Shown piece by piece: positions 31,865 to 34,035 of a stretch of 34,035 nt of DNA (position 1 is its first letter; each line of letters opens with the position of its first letter). The notes below the pieces were generated by a model. That model saw nothing but the letters and a program-made list of their open reading frames with translations. It was not told the DNA's origin and ran no database searches. Both the position numbers and the translations under genes were made by a program. This DNA comes from an uncultured Desulfofustis sp. (GTDB lineage: Bacteria; Desulfobacterota; Desulfobulbia; Desulfobulbales; Desulfocapsaceae). Location: assembly GCA_905479735.1 (NCBI GenBank), contig CAJQNS010000240.1, forward strand, positions 1 to 34,035, read 5' to 3'.

Positions 31865-32337
31865 CCGAAGCGTGACGCCCTTTTCATCTTTTCCTTTCTA
31901 AACACCGTAATATCACCTGTCGATGACATTATTGCAAGCCTTTGAAACAAGAATGTAAAACCCCATTCAGCAGAGATTTAATCGGTGCTCCGAGCAGACC
32001 CTCAAAGAGCGCTTCAGAACCGCTTTTTTTTATTACATGAATTCATTAAAATTCAGTTAATTAGATCATTTCATTGCCGATTGAGCTGGGGAGATTTTCA
32101 GCTGAGGCCTCTTTTTCATTGTCATCGCTGGCCCGGTGTGGTACCGATTTGAACCATCAGAAACTCTTGTTTCCAGGAGTTGTTTACACCATTTTTGCAG
32201 TCTTTCTGAGGGCAGTTTCCAACGGTTTGCCAGGCCAGGATCTGAATTCTGATTAATTCTCTGTCAGGCAGCCGAATCTGTTGACCGCCATAATCGAGGC
32301 TGCATCAACCACAGCAACAAAAAAGGAGGCGTTAAGT
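31865..32337. other. 473-nt intergenic region upstream of the binding-protein gene
   Basis: No convincing protein gene is seen. It must contain the divergent promoters for the CinA-N gene and livK. A terminator-like hairpin on the plus strand is listed separately, although no plus-strand gene precedes it. The last 300 nt before livK are AT-rich in the first part and may form a long untranslated leader. A strong AAGGAGG site precedes livK by 8 nt. Confidence 0.5.
32004..32031 (+). terminator. terminator-like hairpin with no gene upstream on its strand
   Basis: AAAGAGCG (32004-32011) pairs with CGCTTTTT (32021-32028) around a 9-nt loop and runs into eight T. It would end a plus-strand RNA beginning within the preceding 140 nt: a small RNA or an attenuated leader of the livK operon. 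Confidence 0.5.
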
Positions 32338-33516
32338 ATGAAGAAGCTTGTTTATCTAGCCATGGCTGCCTGTGTTATGACGCTATGTTTGTCAGCAAAC
32401 GGCTGGTCCCTGGGCCGTGAAACCACCATCAAGGTAGGTGTCAATGCCCCCATGACAGGGGACATTCCAAAGGTTGGCGAAGGTTCCAAATATGCTGCCG
32501 AGATGTGGCTTGAAGATGTAATGAAAGCCGGCGGCATCGAGGTGGGCGGTAAGAAATACCCGGTGGAACTTGTCCTTGAGGACAATGAATCAAAGGCTGA
32601 ATCAGCCGTCAAGGCCAACACCAAGATGATCACCCAGGACGACGTTATGATCATCATCGGACCGCAGTCCTCAAAGCAGGCGATCCCTGCCGGTGACGTG
32701 GCCAACAACTACGAGACCCCGATGATCAGCCCCTGGTCCACCAACCCGGCCACCACCGCCGATCGCCCATACGTATTCCGCGGCTGTTTCCTCGATCCTT
32801 TCCAGGGTCCGGTTCTGGCCAATTTTATCACCGAGGAGTTTGGATTCAAAAAGGCAGCGGTACTCTATGACGTGGCCAGTGACTACCCCAAAGGATTGGC
32901 CGAGTTCTTCAAAGCTGCCTGGGAAGAGAAGCATGGCGCCGGCTCTGTTGTTGCCTATGAAAGCTTCACCACCAAGGACACCGATTTCAGCTCCCAGTTG
33001 ACCAAGATCATCAAGTCCGGAGCCGAATTCCTGTTCACCCCGCAGTACTACAACGAAGTTGCTCTGATCGTCAACCAGGCCAAAGATCTTGGTTGGAAAG
33101 GGCCAGTCGTCGGTAGTGACAGCTGGGGTTCCGCCGAGACAGTTGAGCTTTGCGGCGAGGCCTGTTACGGCCAGTTCTTCTCCACCCATTACGCGGCGGC
33201 AGGCGCCAAAGGCGCCACCAAGGAATTTATCGACCGCTACAATGCCGCTTACGGCTATGTACCTGACGATGTCGGCGCCCTGACCTGGGATGCACTGCGA
33301 CTCGCTCAGGCTGCCATCGAAGGCGCCGGGGAACTGACCGGTGACATCAAGAAAGACCGTGTTGCGGTTCGTGATGCCCTGGCCAAGGTCGAGAACTTTG
33401 AAGGCATTACCGGCACCATGACCTTCACCGATGAAGGTGATCCCAATAAATGTGCGGTCATCGTAAAGATCAGCGACAAGGGCGAATACGAATTCTACAA
33501 GTCTATCTGTCCGTGA
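32338..33516 (+). CDS. branched-chain amino-acid type ABC transporter substrate-binding protein
   Basis: This is a periplasmic LivK/LivJ-family (type I) binding protein for hydrophobic amino acids or related compounds. From ATG 32338 it has 392 residues with a signal peptide of about 24 residues (MKKLVYLAMAACVMTLCLSA, cut near NGWS). The mature part shows typical KVGVNAPMTGDIPKVGEGSK, IIGPQSSKQAIPAGDVANNY and PMISPWSTNPATT segments. Ligand specificity is not readable; many sulfate reducers have several such systems. AAGGAGG lies 8 nt before the start, and a frame opening at 32281 has no such support. A strong hairpin follows, then the permease gene. Confidence 0.93.
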   Translation: MKKLVYLAMAACVMTLCLSANGWSLGRETTIKVGVNAPMTGDIPKVGEGSKYAAEMWLEDVMKAGGIEVGGKKYPVELVLEDNESKAESAVKANTKMITQDDVMIIIGPQSSKQAIPAGDVANNYETPMISPWSTNPATTADRPYVFRGCFLDPFQGPVLANFITEEFGFKKAAVLYDVASDYPKGLAEFFKAAWEEKHGAGSVVAYESFTTKDTDFSSQLTKIIKSGAEFLFTPQYYNEVALIVNQAKDLGWKGPVVGSDSWGSAETVELCGEACYGQFFSTHYAAAGAKGATKEFIDRYNAAYGYVPDDVGALTWDALRLAQAAIEGAGELTGDIKKDRVAVRDALAKVENFEGITGTMTFTDEGDPNKCAVIVKISDKGEYEFYKSICP

Positions 33517-33560
33517 TCTGAACGATACGTAGCAAAAGATGTACAGCTTGTAACCTGATA

Positions 33561-33599
33561 AGTCTGGTGTGCACCTTGTGGTTGCACACCAGACTTTTT
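33561..33599 (+). terminator. intra-operon terminator/attenuator
   Basis: A 13-bp perfect stem, AGTCTGGTGTGCA with its complement (33561-33573 and 33583-33595), around a 9-nt loop and followed by TTTTTA. It sits between the binding-protein and permease genes. It probably makes the binding protein more abundant than the permease. Confidence 0.9.
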
Positions 33600-33733
33600 A
33601 TTGGCACTATTGTGCCTGTCCAGAGCCCTGCCCCAGCATGCAGGCGGACTGTGGACAGGCATCAATTGTTTTAAACTCCGCCGGAAAAGGTTGTTCCGGT
33701 AATTGTCGTACTTGATCACACAGGAGCCGTTAT

Positions 33734-34035
33734 ATGGATATCTTCCTGCAAAACATCATCAATGCGCTGCAATGGGGCAGTTTTTACGCCGTAGTTTCAA
33801 TCGGTTACTCGATGGTTTACGGCGTCCTCATGCTGTTCAACTTCGCCCACGGCGATATCTTCATGGTCGGAACCTATATTGGATTCGGCATCGCCACCCT
33901 GCTGCTGGCTCTATGTTCCGCCTTCATGCCGGGCTGGATGATCTTTATCCTGGTGGTCATTATTACCATGTTCCTGGCCAGCTTTGTCGGGGCCTTCGTC
34001 GAACTGGTCGGCTACCGTCCCCTGCGGGGAGCCCC
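33734..34035 (+). CDS. branched-chain amino-acid ABC transporter permease (5' part)
   Basis: The first 100 codons of a LivH-type permease, cut by the window end. The protein begins MDIFLQNIINALQWGSFYAV, then SIGYSMVYGVLMLFNFAHGD, which is the diagnostic N-F-A-H-G-D motif of LivH after the first span, followed by further spans and LVGYRPLRGA. AGGAG lies 7 nt before the ATG. livM, livG and livF are expected beyond the window. Confidence 0.93.
   Translation, partial: MDIFLQNIINALQWGSFYAVVSIGYSMVYGVLMLFNFAHGDIFMVGTYIGFGIATLLLALCSAFMPGWMIFILVVIITMFLASFVGAFVELVGYRPLRGA

Noticed and set aside
32074-32256. 60-codon plus-strand frame upstream of livK
   Set aside because: No ribosome site or family; more likely untranslated leader.

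Overview
The window looks like chromosomal DNA of an anaerobic, probably sulfur-metabolising Desulfobacterota (Deltaproteobacteria, perhaps Desulfobulbales). This is inferred from the gene mix: selenophosphate synthetase that is itself a selenoprotein, tRNA selenouridine synthase, a rubrerythrin plus two ferritin-like proteins, a glycyl-radical enzyme, and many Gram-negative envelope genes. There is no rRNA, prophage, integrase, transposase or CRISPR array. The 3' end cuts a branched-chain amino-acid permease gene.

Layout. 1-6.0 kb (mostly minus strand): tRNA-Phe, an acidic zinc-ribbon protein, valS-nadC, and a dGTPase-like HD hydrolase. 6.2-7.7 kb (plus): a small membrane protein overlapping a UMF1-type MFS transporter. 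7.8-12.4 kb (minus): a four-gene set of glycosyltransferase, polytopic membrane protein, NRDE/TANGO2-like protein and a DedA/ATP-grasp fusion. This is the best candidate for an undescribed envelope pathway. 12.5-14 kb: a small membrane protein and a VKOR-thioredoxin fusion. 14.1-18.1 kb: selD (with an in-frame UGA) and mnmH, separated by a pirin and a YtoQ-like gene. Selenophosphate made by SelD is the donor used by MnmH and for selenocysteine, including SelD's own.

18.2-24.7 kb: rubrerythrin, a ubiquitin-like/Mut7-C protein coupled to an MTH938-like protein, a CBS protein, then a TroA-type metal ABC operon. That operon carries an unknown periplasmic protein, and its permease ends in a DtxR/MntR-like repressor domain. 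A nickel superoxide dismutase with a Sec signal peptide follows on the other strand. 24.9-28.7 kb: a Fur-box-like palindrome, a radical-SAM activase, a glycyl-radical enzyme closest to trans-4-hydroxy-L-proline dehydratase, and a MutT Nudix hydrolase. 28.8-32 kb: two ferritin-like proteins around a small membrane protein, an esterase and a CinA-N protein. 32.3 kb to the end: livK-livH-type transport genes.

A dispersed inverted repeat built on GGGGACACAATAC and its complement occurs at six intergenic places (about 4.9, 7.7, 15.2, 15.3, 29.4 and 29.8 kb). It resembles REP/REPIN elements. No mobilising transposase lies in the window. The redox-defence genes (NiSOD, rubrerythrin, ferritin-like proteins, metal import, MutT, VKOR) suggest an anaerobe that meets oxygen.
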